From the NCBI GenBank assembly GCA_013001975.1, contig JABDKX010000007.1, positions 54,748 to 118,747 of the forward strand: a stretch of DNA of 64,000 nucleotides, given 5' to 3'. Of this stretch, positions 28,820-38,343 are shown piece after piece. Source of the stretch: Saprospiraceae bacterium. GTDB taxonomy: Bacteria; Bacteroidota; Bacteroidia; Chitinophagales; Saprospiraceae. Position 1 is the first letter of the stretch. Each line of letters opens with the position of its first letter. The notes under the pieces were generated by a model, which did not search any database, had not been told where the DNA came from, and was given only the letters and a program-made list of their open reading frames with translations. A program made the translations under genes and the position numbers.

Positions 28820-30553
28820 TTAATAATCAATTGATGTGTTGCTAATATTATAACGAAAGCCCATTCCAAAATAATTGTTGTTTACGTCCTCAAAAGATTC
28901 ATTATTATCACTTCTTATCTTTAAAAAACCATCTAAATAAAGACCGTGCACAAATTCATAACTAACTGAAAGGTCTAAATTGGTTATTGTACTTTTTGCG
29001 CCTTGTAACAACGTGTTATCGAAATTCGCAAACCGGCTGTCGTTGTTTATAAGAATGTCTTGACCAAAGTTTTCCTCGGTATTTCTTCCTACTTGAGTAT
29101 AAATGAATCTTCCGTTAATAACCATTTTTCCAAAAGGTTGATATCTAAGATTAAGTATAAGTTCAGCAAAATTTGCGCCTAACGGATGCGCTAATGCTTG
29201 ATTGTTATGACTAAAGCTTGAAACAGCTAAGGCAGGAAATGTTGGACTAGAAACGTTATGGGAGTAAGTATAAGGTCGGACTACGTTATATTCTAGATTT
29301 AAATCAAGATTTTCTATGCCAAGAAAGTCAAAGTTTTTAAAGCCAAATTGATAACCAAACTTATTTCCCCACCAACCAGGATTATTAAAAAACTCACTTG
29401 TTTTAAACTCGTCCAAAACCAATTGACCATAAAGGGAGGAATTTTTTAATAAGTGCCAGTTAAAGTTTAAACCAATTATAACATTGTCAGGGCTATCTAA
29501 GAAGAACTCTACTGTCCTATATAAAATTACAGGATTAAGGTATTGAAACTCAAAATGATTTTCTCTAGAAAAAACAACAGTTTCGAATAATCCAATTTCA
29601 AACTTATGTGATGGTTTAAAACTCAAATAATGAGTAGCCATATATTTTTTCGGTAGTAATTCGTCTCCGACCATAAATCTTGAAGATCCAGTATTTAGTT
29701 CAGCTAAAATGCTTTGATAGTGAATCTTCCAAACTCTGACGTTAAATTTTAAATAGAAGTAGTTATTGGAAAAATCACTAAGCAGTAATGAGCGAATGCC
29801 ATTTCCAAAAAAATGTCTGCCATGACCAAGCTCTAGCTGGCTGTTTTTCGAAATCCGATAACCCAAATAAGCGTTTGCATTTGAAAAGTCAAATCCATTT
29901 TTTATGTTAAATAACTTACTGTCAAAAAACTTATAGTTTCCTTGACCAGGAATGCTTTTATATTTTTCAATATAGGCCTCTATGTAGTTAAAGAACTTAG
30001 CTTGATTTTCAAAAAAGGAAGAGTAAAAGTAAAACTTGTTATCTAGTTGGCCCCAGAGTTCAATGCCACGATGATTAAGGTAAATCGATTGATCATTTTT
30101 GGAATCTCGCCCAAATTGAATATTAATAGTAGGATTTAAGACAAAACTAAAATCTTTATGTTCTACTTCGAGAAAGTGTGCTTTGTTTAAATAAAACAAG
30201 TTCCAGAATCCGTGATTGTCTTGAACCAGAGAGTCAGATTTTAAACCTAACGTATTGATAGAATGTGACAAATTGTATTTATCTGAAAGACTAAGAGAAG
30301 ATTGCTTTAGGTTTAATATTGAATTATATACATCTCCATGTGCTAGCGGCCTAACCGACCGATGTATAATAGTATCGTTTAAATACAAGTGATTTATTCT
30401 ATCTGCAAAATGATCGAGATTATCTTTTCTATTAATGTAATGAGTTTGAGCATATGACATTGTGTTTGCAAAAAAAATCGCAAGACCAAACGTTATCACA
30501 CATAATGAAAACCTATACTTTAAATTGAAGTAAAAACTTTTTAATATAGTCAT
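28820..30553 (-). CDS. Wzi/RemB-like capsule assembly outer-membrane protein
   Basis: About 577 residues. A signal peptide is visible (hydrophobic stretch ending near NTMSYAQ). The body is beta-strand rich, with the family motif GHGRHFFGNGIRSLLLSDFS (about residues 230-250) shared by Wzi capsule-assembly proteins and RemB of gliding Bacteroidota. It should form an 18-strand-like outer-membrane barrel that displays or exports surface polysaccharide. Several ATGs lie between 30553 and 30574; all overlap the end of lpxK by 39-62 nt. ATG 30553 gives the shortest overlap and retains a basic N-region. It is upstream of the Wzz gene on the same strand. Confidence 0.8.
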   Translation of the reverse strand: MTILKSFYFNLKYRFSLCVITFGLAIFFANTMSYAQTHYINRKDNLDHFADRINHLYLNDTIIHRSVRPLAHGDVYNSILNLKQSSLSLSDKYNLSHSINTLGLKSDSLVQDNHGFWNLFYLNKAHFLEVEHKDFSFVLNPTINIQFGRDSKNDQSIYLNHRGIELWGQLDNKFYFYSSFFENQAKFFNYIEAYIEKYKSIPGQGNYKFFDSKLFNIKNGFDFSNANAYLGYRISKNSQLELGHGRHFFGNGIRSLLLSDFSNNYFYLKFNVRVWKIHYQSILAELNTGSSRFMVGDELLPKKYMATHYLSFKPSHKFEIGLFETVVFSRENHFEFQYLNPVILYRTVEFFLDSPDNVIIGLNFNWHLLKNSSLYGQLVLDEFKTSEFFNNPGWWGNKFGYQFGFKNFDFLGIENLDLNLEYNVVRPYTYSHNVSSPTFPALAVSSFSHNNQALAHPLGANFAELILNLRYQPFGKMVINGRFIYTQVGRNTEENFGQDILINNDSRFANFDNTLLQGAKSTITNLDLSVSYEFVHGLYLDGFLKIRSDNNESFEDVNNNYFGMGFRYNISNTSIDY

Positions 30554-31577
30554 TAAATTCATTTTCGCCATCATTCAAAAAATCAACTTCTACCGGCAAG
30601 GCGAAGATCGGTATTTTGTTTTGTATAAGATAATCTTTGTGTAGGGAAAGGCGCATAGCGTCCTTTTCTGTAGTTAGAAATAGGGTGTTGTCAGCACTTT
30701 GGTCATACATTTTTTTAAAATACTCCAATTCCATATCAGAAAAATAATGATGATCCTCGTACTTCACGATGTTTTCAATATTTGACTTTGACTCCAAATA
30801 CTTAAGAAGGTAATCTACATTAGCGATAGCCGAGATTAAAACGACATTGTGCTCTTGGCTGAGATTCACCTTTATTGATTGATCAAAAATGTAGTACGGT
30901 TGAGCATAATTATATTTTGAAAAAAACAACTTTTGATGAGGCAGAGGATTTATCTTCTTTGTTATTTCTGCTTGTTTTTCAGCTGAAACGTCGTTATCAC
31001 ATTTGGTAACTACAATAACGTTTGCTCTTTCGTAAGAAGCTCGAGGTTCCCTTAACCTTCCTGAAGGCATTAAGTAATCATCAGTAAATAAGTTATTGTA
31101 TTCTGTCAAAAGAATATTTAATCCAGGTACTACAGACCTATGTTGGAAAGCATCATCTAATAAAATAGTTTGTGTTTCAGGGTGGCTTTTTATAAGTAGA
31201 GGAATGCCAATGTTTCGGCTTTCTGAAACAGCAACTGGAATTGAGGGATATTTTGTTTTAAACTGTAATGGTTCGTCGCCACTTTGTTTGACGTTGTCAT
31301 TGTTGCTAACCAATCTAAATCCTTTACTTTTTCTTTTATATCCTCTGCTTAACGTTGCTACGTTAAGATATGGTGAAAGCAGTCGTATTAAATATTCAAT
31401 ATGGGGCGTCTTTCCTGTTCCGCCAACGGATAGATTACCTACGTTTATAATTGGAATACTAAAACTAGTAGCTTTTAGTAATCCTGTCTCATAGAAAATA
31501 TTCCTAAGCGAAATTATCCCCGCAAAAAGTATGGAGAATGGAGACAGTAAAATGATTGCAAACCAATTCTTTTTCAT
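30513..31577 (-). CDS. lpxK: Tetraacyldisaccharide 4'-kinase LpxK
   Basis: 354-residue inner-membrane kinase that phosphorylates the lipid A precursor to lipid IVA. An N-terminal hydrophobic helix (about 5-23) precedes the P-loop-containing GNLSVGGTGKTPHIEYL (about 48-64). LSRGYKRKSKGF, GDEPLQFKTKYP and LLDDAFQHRSVVPGLNILL are all hallmark LpxK blocks. Full length. It overlaps the DUF2851 gene at its start (ATGA, 4 bp) and the Wzi-like gene at its end, so the three are probably translationally coupled. Confidence 0.96.
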   Translation of the reverse strand: MKKNWFAIILLSPFSILFAGIISLRNIFYETGLLKATSFSIPIINVGNLSVGGTGKTPHIEYLIRLLSPYLNVATLSRGYKRKSKGFRLVSNNDNVKQSGDEPLQFKTKYPSIPVAVSESRNIGIPLLIKSHPETQTILLDDAFQHRSVVPGLNILLTEYNNLFTDDYLMPSGRLREPRASYERANVIVVTKCDNDVSAEKQAEITKKINPLPHQKLFFSKYNYAQPYYIFDQSIKVNLSQEHNVVLISAIANVDYLLKYLESKSNIENIVKYEDHHYFSDMELEYFKKMYDQSADNTLFLTTEKDAMRLSLHKDYLIQNKIPIFALPVEVDFLNDGENEFNDYIKKFLLQFKV

Positions 31578-32845
31578 TTAAACAGGATATCCTGACCAAT
31601 TTGACATTGAAGACATTTTATTCGATCGCAATATTGCATTTTTAATTGAATTAATGCTTGTGTTTCTGCAGCAGAACCAGCATTAAAACCTAATTTTTTC
31701 CAGTTGTCAATAATAACGTTTTTCTCACTAGGAAGTTGGGTATAAATTTCCAATGCAATTTGTTTTAGCTTTTCAATCATTTTAATCTTACCATATGAAA
31801 AAAGGAGCGGGACAAAAGCATTTATTATGATAGAATAGGCTGTTTGCTTTCCAAGCATTTTTTTGGAATATTTTGAGGTTTTACCAGGAACATAGTGGGT
31901 GTCCCAATAGGAAGAAGTTGATACAGAAAGCAAGTCTAACATTGATTTTATTGAAGGGTTTTCAATGATATTTCTAAACATCTTCGGATTTTTATAATAG
32001 ATGTTTGCAAGTTGAGCAATCCTTATGGAAGGAAAATTAGATGGTCTCATACGTGCAAAACGCCATTCAAGACCACCCATAGGAACCAGTTTGTGTTTGG
32101 TCTTCAAAAAAAGGTACTCCTTATTAAGTGAACTTAAATATTCGTCATTGGAATTGAGCATGCCAGCCTGACCAAATAAAAGGGCCTCACATCGATTCAG
32201 TGTTTGATTGTTTTTACTTAATAGTTTATAAGGAGCCGCAATTGATAATTGTTCGAAAGCACCTTGATTTACCTTTAAGCCAAGATATTTTAAAAGTAAC
32301 TTATAGCATACATATTCCCAATCATTGTTTGTCATTTTTAAATACTGAGATATGACTTCAGATTTATTTTCTAATCTTTCAATGAGTAGCCTTTGAAGAT
32401 AAATTGTCTTCTTTAATTCATCTACTTGATGGATGTTTTTTACACAAGGAACCCAGTCTGGATTAATTAAAAACTTATGATATCGATTTAATAAGGATAA
32501 ATCAATTCTATTCTTTAACGCTAAAGTTGGAATAGTTGATCCGCTTTCAGATATTATACCTCCATCATCTTCATAGACAACGTGGAGAATGACATTATTA
32601 TAATTAGGATCAAATTGATGTTTGTGTTTATTCCAATCTGTTGACTTAATGTGGATTTCTACATGTCCTACCCAGGTTGTTTTTCCTATTTTAATTGTAG
32701 CATTTAAAAAGTCTGGCCCAGCATTAAAATTATGATGACCATAGTCAACAATTTTTATCTTTTCATTTCGGGTTGTTTTTAATCTGTTATGACTAAAACG
32801 TTTGAGTTTCCAAATTGCATGGAGCAGTTCTTCTTTCATTTTCAC
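31574..32845 (-). CDS. DUF2851 family protein
   Basis: 423-residue protein of a Bacteroidota-typical family of unknown function. The N-terminal blocks VDYGHHNFNAGPDFLNATIK and VGHVEIHIKSTDWNKH are the family signature. The C-terminal end has a CDRIKCLQCQIG segment with three Cys, possibly a metal site. Predicted cytoplasmic. It overlaps lpxK by 4 bp and is likely in one operon with it. No biochemical role can be given. Confidence 0.85.
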   Translation of the reverse strand: MKMKEELLHAIWKLKRFSHNRLKTTRNEKIKIVDYGHHNFNAGPDFLNATIKIGKTTWVGHVEIHIKSTDWNKHKHQFDPNYNNVILHVVYEDDGGIISESGSTIPTLALKNRIDLSLLNRYHKFLINPDWVPCVKNIHQVDELKKTIYLQRLLIERLENKSEVISQYLKMTNNDWEYVCYKLLLKYLGLKVNQGAFEQLSIAAPYKLLSKNNQTLNRCEALLFGQAGMLNSNDEYLSSLNKEYLFLKTKHKLVPMGGLEWRFARMRPSNFPSIRIAQLANIYYKNPKMFRNIIENPSIKSMLDLLSVSTSSYWDTHYVPGKTSKYSKKMLGKQTAYSIIINAFVPLLFSYGKIKMIEKLKQIALEIYTQLPSEKNVIIDNWKKLGFNAGSAAETQALIQLKMQYCDRIKCLQCQIGQDILFK

Positions 32846-32941
32846 CTATTTTATATAAATGAAATTTCATGAAAAAAGTAAACATGTTTCAGGGGTAAAC
32901 CCTATGGAAATGATATTAAAGTGCTAAAAAGAAATTAGGAA

Positions 32942-33436
32942 TTATTTTCGGGTAAACAGGTTGAAGCTGAAGTCGTGCGGGTTTTTCTCATCTGCCTTAT
33001 GTTTTTCTTCCCAGGTATGATTCCAGTTACTGAAGTTTATTTCAGGAAAAAAAGCTGTGCCATTTGGAATGTCAACATCAATTTTAGTGAGATAAAGTTT
33101 ATTCCACAGGTCTTTAGTTTGTGTATAGACATTACTTCCTCCTATTATAAACAATTCTTCCTGATTATTTTTCTTAGCCTCAAGAATACCTTCTTGAATA
33201 GAGTGTACAGTTATGACACCAGAATGGTAAAAGGAATTTTGACGCGTTACAACAATATTTGTTCTACCAGGTAATGGACGACCTACAGAGTCAAAACTTT
33301 TTCTACCCATAAGGACATTGAAACCCAGAGTAGTTTTTTTAAAAAACTGCAAATCAGCAGGCATATGCCAAGGCAAGTCGTTGTCAACGCCAATAACATT
33401 ATTATTTCCTACGGCAACTATTGTTGATATAATCAT
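32942..33436 (-). CDS. folA: Dihydrofolate reductase
   Basis: 164-residue NADPH-dependent reductase that regenerates tetrahydrofolate. Motifs: VIGVDNDLPWHMPADLQFF with the active-site Asp/Glu (here D) in the pteridine pocket, LMGRKSFDSVGRPLPGRTNIVV, and IGGSNVYTQ. Typical single-domain FolA. It begins 1 bp after the stop of the PBP2 gene on the same strand, so it is the last gene of the mre-mrdA transcript. No thyA is adjacent. Confidence 0.96.
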   Translation of the reverse strand: MIISTIVAVGNNNVIGVDNDLPWHMPADLQFFKKTTLGFNVLMGRKSFDSVGRPLPGRTNIVVTRQNSFYHSGVITVHSIQEGILEAKKNNQEELFIIGGSNVYTQTKDLWNKLYLTKIDVDIPNGTAFFPEINFSNWNHTWEEKHKADEKNPHDFSFNLFTRK

Positions 33437-33437
33437 T

Positions 33438-35288
33438 TTATGGATTGTCTACTAAATTTATTTTTTGAATTCTAGATTCAAGTTTGACCCTTTTAATTTC
33501 TTTCTTTAAATATTTTTCTATCACTAAGCTGGCAATTGGTGCTGCGATGTCACCACCAAAACCTGCGTTTTCTACATATACAGCTAATGCGATTTTAGGA
33601 TCATCTTTCGGAGCAAATGCAAAAAAGACAGAATGATCTTTTCCATTACTTTGTGAATTTTCAGAAGTACCCGTCTTTCCACAAATATCTACACCTGGCA
33701 AATAAGCTTTGTAACCTGTGCCTCGAGTTATCGTTTTGTGCATGCCTTCTATAACAGGTACAAAATGTTCTTGATCGATTTTAACACGGTTTTTGATTTT
33801 ATATTTTTCATCAATTTCAACTGATGGAGAACTAAAGCCTTTGACTAAATGTGGCTTGTAATACCAACCTCTATTAGCGATAATAGTTGCAAGGTTTGCC
33901 ATTTGTAATGTCGTTAGTTCTAATTCACCTTGACCTATGCCAATTGACATAATATATGTTGAGTACCACTTTCCTTCTTCTTGGCGATATAAGTATTTGT
34001 AATAATCTGATGTTGGAACAAATCCAGGAGATTCAAAAAACAAATCAACACCTAGTTTTTGACCTAAGCCAAAATCATTAAGGTGCCCAGATAAGGTATT
34101 AAGTCCAATTTCTGGTTTGTAGAATCCATCCTTTTCAATCAACGCTCTTACCATTGAGAAAAAATAACTATTACAAGAGTGTAATAGCCCACTTTGAATA
34201 TTGTATGGCGTTTCGTGCTCGTGGCAACCGTACTTAAACGTTTTGTATTGATAATATCCTTGGCATTGAACGGTTTGTTTCGGACTAAAAACACCTTCTT
34301 GAAAAGCAATTAATGACAAAACAGGTTTGAAAATTGATCCAGGCGGATATCTTGCAGCAATGGCTCTATTGAGTAATGGTTTTTGTTCTTTATCTGCAGT
34401 TAACTTAGCAAAAGCTTTGCTTCTGTCTTCATCTAAGTTTAAAGCGTTGGGATCATATGAAGGTGTAGAAACCATAGTTAGAATTTCACCTGTACCAGGT
34501 TCTAGTGCCACGATACTTCCCCTTTTATTTTCCATCAATAACTCACAATATTTTTGTAAGTCTAAATCAATTGTTGTGATAAGATCGAGACCTTCCTTAG
34601 ATAAAGAATCTAATTTTCCTTCATTAAAAGAAGAGACCTCTCTTCCTACATTGTCACGTAGTAAAAACGAAAACCCTTTTTCACCTTTTAGTTTGTCTTC
34701 GTACTGTTTTTCTAAACCACTCATACCAATAAAGTCACCTGCTTCATATGAATTGTTTGAAATAGAAATTATATTATTATCAACTTCGCCAAGATAACCC
34801 AACATATGAGGGCCGCTTGAATGAGGGTAGGCGCGAATATTTCTAATCAATGGATAAAAGCCAGGAAACTGAAATAAGTGTTCTTGGAAAGAAGCATAAA
34901 CCTCAGGATTAATCTTTGAAAGAAAAGTAAAAGGCAATGCTTTATGATACCGTTTGTCTTTCCAATTTTTATCTAGGTTTTTTATAAAAGTCTCTTTATC
35001 AATTTGCAACAAACTACAGAAAAGGCTGGTATCCATATTTGGGTTCACATTTCTGTAAACGACTTCTAAGTCATAGATTGGTTTGTTGAAAGTTAAAAGC
35101 TTTTCATTTCTATCATATATTAATCCACGAGCAGGATAGATAGTTTGTTTATCGAGAATCGTTTTTTCTGCAAGTTTTTTATATGTATCGTCAAAAAGCT
35201 GAAGCTCGGCTAATTTATAAATAAGGACGACTGACCCTATAAAAAAGCTTAAGATTATTGGTAATTGTTTATTACTTAGTTTAATCAT
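33438..35288 (-). CDS. mrdA: Penicillin-binding protein 2 (MrdA), elongation transpeptidase
   Basis: 616-residue class B PBP that crosslinks peptidoglycan with RodA during elongation. An N-terminal transmembrane anchor (about residues 10-25) is followed by the dimerisation domain with YPARGLIYDRN. The transpeptidase domain has the active-site Ser in PPGSIFKPV (about 314), SCNSYFF (SxN motif, about 372) and the CGKTGTSEN KTG box (about 536). Slightly shorter than E. coli PBP2. It is 14 bp after mreD and directly upstream of folA. Confidence 0.97.
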   Translation of the reverse strand: MIKLSNKQLPIILSFFIGSVVLIYKLAELQLFDDTYKKLAEKTILDKQTIYPARGLIYDRNEKLLTFNKPIYDLEVVYRNVNPNMDTSLFCSLLQIDKETFIKNLDKNWKDKRYHKALPFTFLSKINPEVYASFQEHLFQFPGFYPLIRNIRAYPHSSGPHMLGYLGEVDNNIISISNNSYEAGDFIGMSGLEKQYEDKLKGEKGFSFLLRDNVGREVSSFNEGKLDSLSKEGLDLITTIDLDLQKYCELLMENKRGSIVALEPGTGEILTMVSTPSYDPNALNLDEDRSKAFAKLTADKEQKPLLNRAIAARYPPGSIFKPVLSLIAFQEGVFSPKQTVQCQGYYQYKTFKYGCHEHETPYNIQSGLLHSCNSYFFSMVRALIEKDGFYKPEIGLNTLSGHLNDFGLGQKLGVDLFFESPGFVPTSDYYKYLYRQEEGKWYSTYIMSIGIGQGELELTTLQMANLATIIANRGWYYKPHLVKGFSSPSVEIDEKYKIKNRVKIDQEHFVPVIEGMHKTITRGTGYKAYLPGVDICGKTGTSENSQSNGKDHSVFFAFAPKDDPKIALAVYVENAGFGGDIAAPIASLVIEKYLKKEIKRVKLESRIQKINLVDNP

Positions 35289-35302
35289 TTAATTAACAAA
35301 CG

Positions 35303-35821
35303 CTAATACTTTGGATTAAAAATTAATTGTCCTACAGTTAATAAAAATAATGACGCCATAAAGCTAAATATTGTTCTCAACAAAATTTCTTTTATATAAA
35401 TAAAAGAAAATGCTTCCAAGCTGTATAGCAAAAATAGGTGCATAAATAATAGAATGCCAATGTAACTTAAAAACCAAGGAATACCGTAAGAAAAAGACGT
35501 TAGTCCTGTTTTTCCATATCCTTCTGTAGGAGAAAGCAGATTTAGAACATAAATTCTCATATAAGCAATGAATGTCGTAGTAAATGCATGGACACCAATA
35601 GAGTCATAAAAGAGGTCTACAAAAAACCCTAATGAAAACCCGACAACAACCAATAGCGTCTTATTCATTTTATATGGAAGCAGAGCAATAATCAGAGGGT
35701 AAATAGTAAAATGGATATAATTAAATTCACCAAAGGTGATGTCTATCCTTTTTAAAAGGACCAACTGTATCAGCAAGATTATAATTGCACGAATAATATT
35801 TCTTTGCCAGACTTTATTCAT
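35303..35821 (-). CDS. mreD: Rod shape-determining protein MreD
   Basis: 172-residue inner-membrane protein with about five hydrophobic helices, including LVVVGFSLGFFVDLFYDSIG with the conserved Asp-Gly region of MreD. It links the MreB cytoskeleton to the elongation enzymes. The low sequence conservation is normal; the identification rests on size, topology and its place between mreC and mrdA. It overlaps mreC by 8 nt. Confidence 0.88.
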   Translation of the reverse strand: MNKVWQRNIIRAIIILLIQLVLLKRIDITFGEFNYIHFTIYPLIIALLPYKMNKTLLVVVGFSLGFFVDLFYDSIGVHAFTTTFIAYMRIYVLNLLSPTEGYGKTGLTSFSYGIPWFLSYIGILLFMHLFLLYSLEAFSFIYIKEILLRTIFSFMASLFLLTVGQLIFNPKY

Positions 35822-36644
35822 TTTCTAATCTAAGTAAAGTATCTTTTTCCATTGCTTGTAAATATTTTATAGCATATACATACTCAACAGCACCTACATC
35901 TTCTTTCATTTTGACTTTAATTTTATAATTATTACTTCCTCCAATGAGTGAATAAGATTCAATAGTTCCTATATGAATATCTGGAGGGAACGATATAGAA
36001 TAACCGCTTGTGCTGATTGAATCCCCAACCGCTATATCAGCATGCTTAGGGACATCCACCATACTGAGCGATCTAACATCGCCTTCATCCCATATTAGGT
36101 TCCCAAAATAATTTTTAGAAGTTACTTTAGCACTTATTCTACTCTGACTATTTAATACAAGTAAAACGGTGGCAAAGTCTTTTGATACGGTTTTAATAAT
36201 GCCAACCACACCATTATTTGAAATGACACCCATTCCAACTTTTAGACCATCATTCTTGCCCTTACACAAGGTCATGTAGTTGTTTCTTACATTAATAGTC
36301 TTATTACAAATTCGTGAAGGTATTAATTGATAGTTAAACGTTGTGTCCAGTTTTTCAAACCTTTGAAAAGAGTTGTTTTTAGAATCTATACGATAGTTGA
36401 TGATCGTCTCAAGAAGTTTGGCATTTTCTGTCAACAAACTATCATTAACTTCTTGTAGTTCAAAAAAGTCTTGTATTTTCTCAACTTGTTTAAATAAGTT
36501 TCCTGATAACAAATTAGAAGAGTGTGCCCAAATTTCTTTCTGACTTTTGTTATAGTTGATAATTAAAAAGAAAGCAATTAACTCTAAAATAAGAAATGCA
36601 ATTAGTGCGCTGTATCGTAATATTAAAGTTATGAGGTTACGCAT
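35814..36644 (-). CDS. mreC: Rod shape-determining protein MreC
   Basis: 276-residue bitopic protein with one N-terminal transmembrane helix (about 10-30), a short coiled coil (about 55-90) and the beta-rich periplasmic core containing YMTLCKGKNDGLKVGMGVIS and GVVGIIKTVSKDFATVLLVL, which are characteristic of MreC. It activates PBP2-RodA on the periplasmic side. It lies 18 bp after mreB and overlaps mreD by 8 nt. Confidence 0.95.
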   Translation of the reverse strand: MRNLITLILRYSALIAFLILELIAFFLIINYNKSQKEIWAHSSNLLSGNLFKQVEKIQDFFELQEVNDSLLTENAKLLETIINYRIDSKNNSFQRFEKLDTTFNYQLIPSRICNKTINVRNNYMTLCKGKNDGLKVGMGVISNNGVVGIIKTVSKDFATVLLVLNSQSRISAKVTSKNYFGNLIWDEGDVRSLSMVDVPKHADIAVGDSISTSGYSISFPPDIHIGTIESYSLIGGSNNYKIKVKMKEDVGAVEYVYAIKYLQAMEKDTLLRLENE

Positions 36645-36662
36645 AGCACCAAGATAGATTAA

Positions 36663-37694
36663 TTATAAACTCTGTCGGTCCATTAAAAATGTATACGTAT
36701 CTGTATTTTTTAGTGCAAGTCCAGTTCCAATTACAACAGCCTTTAGAGGATCTTCTGCAACGTGTACATTTAACTTTGTTTTCTTCGCCAATCTTTCGTC
36801 TAAGCCTCTAAGCAATGCTCCACCACCAGTAAGGTAAATGCCGTTTCTATAAATATCTGCAGCCAATTCCGGAGGTGTGTCCTCCAAAGCTTTTAAGACA
36901 GCTTCTTCAATTTTAGCAACTGACTTATCTAACGCTTCAGCTACTTCATGGTAATCTGTCATAACCTGCTTGGGAATTCCCGTCAATAAATCACGACCGT
37001 TGACGCCAACTGGCTCAGGGGGGTCATATAAATTCTCAACAGCAGATCCAACCTTAATCTTTAAGTTTTCAGCAGTACGCTCACCAATTAAAAGATTGTG
37101 CTTTCTTTTCATGAAGTCGATGATGTCATTGGTAAACTCATCACCTGCTGTTCGAATTGATTGATCTGTAACAATACCCGAAAGGGCTATAACTGCAATT
37201 TCTGTTGTTCCTCCTCCTATGTCAATAATCATGTTTCCTTGTGGCGCCTGAACATCTAATCCGATACCTAGAGCGGCAGCCATAGGCTCATGTATTAAAT
37301 ATGTTTCTTTTGAATCTACATGGTCAGCAGAATCGAATACCGCTCTTTTTTCAACCTCTGTAATTCCAGAGGGAATACAAATCACCATTTTTAAATGAGA
37401 GAAAAACTTTTTTCTTTGGCCTATCATGTCGATCAAACCATGAATTAGACTTTCAGCTGCTTGGAAGTCTGCTATTACACCATCTTTAAGCGGGCGAATT
37501 GTCGTTAAGTTACTGTGGGTTTTTTCGTGCATCTGCATAGCTTTCAAACCAACAGCTAAGACCTCTCCTGTCATCCTATTCACTGCAACAATGGAGGGTT
37601 CATTGATAACCACTTTTCCATTTTCAATGATCAGCGTATTGGCTGTGCCCAAGTCAACAGCTAATTCTTGTCGAAAAAAACTAAATAATCCCAT
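36663..37694 (-). CDS. mreB: Actin-like cell shape protein MreB
   Basis: 343-residue actin homologue that polymerises on the inner membrane and guides the elongation complex. Phosphate 1 is DLGTANTLI near the N-terminus (residues 15-23), and IIDIGGGTTEIAVIALSGI (about 165) and LTGGGALLRGLDE (about 290) form phosphate 2 and the adenosine site. The N-terminal FFRQ-containing segment may aid membrane binding. It is the first gene of mreB-mreC-mreD-mrdA-folA and is preceded by an unusually long non-coding region. Confidence 0.98.
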   Translation of the reverse strand: MGLFSFFRQELAVDLGTANTLIIENGKVVINEPSIVAVNRMTGEVLAVGLKAMQMHEKTHSNLTTIRPLKDGVIADFQAAESLIHGLIDMIGQRKKFFSHLKMVICIPSGITEVEKRAVFDSADHVDSKETYLIHEPMAAALGIGLDVQAPQGNMIIDIGGGTTEIAVIALSGIVTDQSIRTAGDEFTNDIIDFMKRKHNLLIGERTAENLKIKVGSAVENLYDPPEPVGVNGRDLLTGIPKQVMTDYHEVAEALDKSVAKIEEAVLKALEDTPPELAADIYRNGIYLTGGGALLRGLDERLAKKTKLNVHVAEDPLKAVVIGTGLALKNTDTYTFLMDRQSL

Positions 37695-37780
37695 TTATAA
37701 TGTAGTCTTTGTAATGTCTTAATAAATCAAATATTATACCTAAAAAGTTCATTCGGGGAGTAAAAAGTGTTCGTGAAAAA

Positions 37781-37798
37781 TTCTATTTCTTAATAGAA
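37781..37798. promoter_or_regulatory. Inverted repeat in the mreB upstream region
   Basis: Perfect 7-bp arms TTCTATT and AATAGAA around a 4-bp TCTT spacer, 86 bp upstream of the mreB start. It could be an operator or a leader hairpin; nothing in the sequence decides between them. Confidence 0.35.
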
Positions 37799-38012
37799 CG
37801 TATGGGAGTTAAGATTATGACTGCGATATTAATATATTATTTATGATCATTTCAACTTTTAGTAAAGTTTCTTTCAAATCAACTATAGAAAATTGTTTTT
37901 ATTCAAAAACAAAAACAGATTCCTGACTTGATTTTATTTTTTGAAACAAAACACAGAACCTCAACAACTTATACATTTAATAACCTTTATGTGAATTTAT
38001 TTAATAATAGCA

Positions 38013-38106
38013 TAGGGGTAAATCCTTTTTAAGGTGTCTATATATCAAAGGGTGTTATTTAAGGTATTAAAAGCGTTTTCTCATTTTGAGAGAGCGCTTT
38101 TTTCAT
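38013..38106 (+). repeat. Unit A of a duplicated non-coding element ending in a terminator-like hairpin
   Basis: The order of parts is TAGGGGTAAA, 12 variable bases, a conserved 45-nt core (38035-38079) and a 14-bp hairpin (38069-38082 paired with 38088-38101), then a run of six T and CAT. The core matches unit B at 44 of 45 positions. The outer stem AAAAGCG/CGCTTTT is identical in both units, while the inner stems differ but still pair. It reads as an intrinsic terminator on the plus strand, though no plus-strand gene lies upstream. Confidence 0.8.
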
Positions 38107-38163
38107 TTGTGCTTTTTTGACAACCAGCTGACAAAAATGTCACGTTACTTTTTTATATGCCTT

Positions 38164-38237
38164 CGTCTAAAAGGTGAAAGAGTTTATAAAAGGGTATTAA
38201 AAAGCGGTAATCCAAATGTGGGTGAACCGCTTTTTCA
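38164..38237 (+). repeat. Unit C, a degenerate third copy of the hairpin element
   Basis: GTCTA at 38165 and GGTATTAAAA at 38193 are separated by 28 bases (27 in unit A), and the latter runs into a GCGG-containing hairpin (38199-38213 with 38220-38235) followed by a T run and CATT. The rest of the core has diverged, and the TAGGGGTAAA box is not evident. It lies between units A and B on the same strand. Confidence 0.6.
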
Positions 38238-38343
38238 TTTTTATTAAGTTTTTTTTTCAAACTATTTTCCTATGTAAATAATTAATGGTCAAAGCCATAC
38301 ATATATAAGTACCTTTTGCTTAAGAGAAAACTTCAAAATTAAG

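Noticed and set aside
34327..34797. 156-codon frame antisense to mrdA
   Set aside because: Contained inside the transpeptidase gene; no domain seen.
38129..38142. TGACA-AAAA-TGTCA as a third copy of the clpB operator
   Set aside because: The spacer is 4 bp, not 3, and the flanking bases differ; kept only as an independent dyad.
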